Below are positions 63,935 to 64,000 of a stretch of 64,000 nt of DNA, in pieces. Source of the stretch: Mytilus edulis (Eukaryota; Mollusca; Bivalvia; Mytilida; Mytilidae). The DNA lies in assembly GCF_963676685.1 (NCBI RefSeq), contig NC_092352.1, forward strand, positions 28,973,117 through 29,037,116. The letters run 5' to 3'. Position numbers and translations under genes: made by a program. Positions within the stretch are counted from its first letter, which is position 1; every line of letters starts with the position of its first letter. The notes under the pieces were generated by a model. That model was not told the DNA's origin. It made no database searches and worked only from the letters and a program-made list of their open reading frames with translations.

Positions 63935-64000
63935 TCATATTACAGGTTCTAAATAGTCATCACTATCGACATTTTCTTTATTTGGATTACTTTGTGCTAA
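63935..64000 (-). CDS. Third receptor copy (C), last 21 codons plus stop, cut by window edge
   Basis: In frame to the edge: LAQSNPNKENVDSDDYLEPV then I and stop. It matches the end of copies A and B with one change (Glu to Gln). It is on the minus strand like copy B, so the rest of the gene lies to the right of the window. It shows that the receptor belongs to a local cluster. Confidence 0.8.
   Translation of the reverse strand, partial: LAQSNPNKENVDSDDYLEPVI

Noticed and set aside
1-64000. Bacterial or phage system, tRNA or rRNA genes
   Set aside because: No cloverleaf, operon or ribosome-binding layout was seen. Intron borders and retroelement content are those of an animal genome.

Overview
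The window reads as nuclear DNA from a bivalve mollusc, most likely a mussel (Mytilidae). It is AT-rich and has small exons with GT..AG introns. It is packed with interspersed repeats that I recognise from mussel sequence: one family ending in a fixed CATTCTCAATTTTAT tail, a GATACCAGGATTAA family, and an AGTTGTCTCATTGGCACTC family. It also carries many broken Penelope-like retroelements. The taxon is inferred from these repeats, not from a marker gene. No bacterial operon, tRNA, rRNA or CRISPR array was seen.

Layout. 1-802 has nothing recognised beyond one weak open frame. 803-8449 is a tandem array of five full 1406-1407-bp units plus a partial sixth, and it begins and ends exactly on a 20-bp terminal inverted repeat. 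8451-9886 is a foldback-type element full of degenerate TACGACC/GGTCGTA words. 10622-24949 (+) and 29773-43126 (-) are two copies of one multi-exon gene facing tail to tail. They form a palindrome of about 32 kb whose centre is an unpaired segment near 27333-27565. The start of a third, more diverged copy (-) runs off the right edge from 63935, and its downstream flank begins near 62265. Between 43 and 62 kb lie retroelement ruins: Penelope-like pieces at 46.3-47.5, 49.1-49.6, 53.65-54.2 and 58.7-61.0 kb, and a CR1/L2-type LINE at 54.2-56.9 kb that itself carries a 650-bp PIF/Harbinger-like MITE.

The gene. Exons join in phase into a single-pass membrane protein of 428 aa, or 452 aa with an optional 24-codon exon seen only in the left copy. 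Order: signal peptide; first half of a C-type-lectin-like domain; an eight-cysteine WSC-like domain; second half of that lectin-like domain; a second lectin-like domain; a transmembrane helix; and a tyrosine-rich tail with one ITIM-type motif (SAYKEL). I read it as a candidate immune-type or carbohydrate-sensing receptor. Function is inference.

The two copies differ by about 9-17% of residues in the ectodomain exons but by about 1-2% in the transmembrane and tail exons, which lie nearest the palindrome centre. That fits homogenisation of the inner arms, ectodomain diversification, or both. Several mobile insertions present in one arm and absent from the other give filled/empty site pairs that date to after the duplication.
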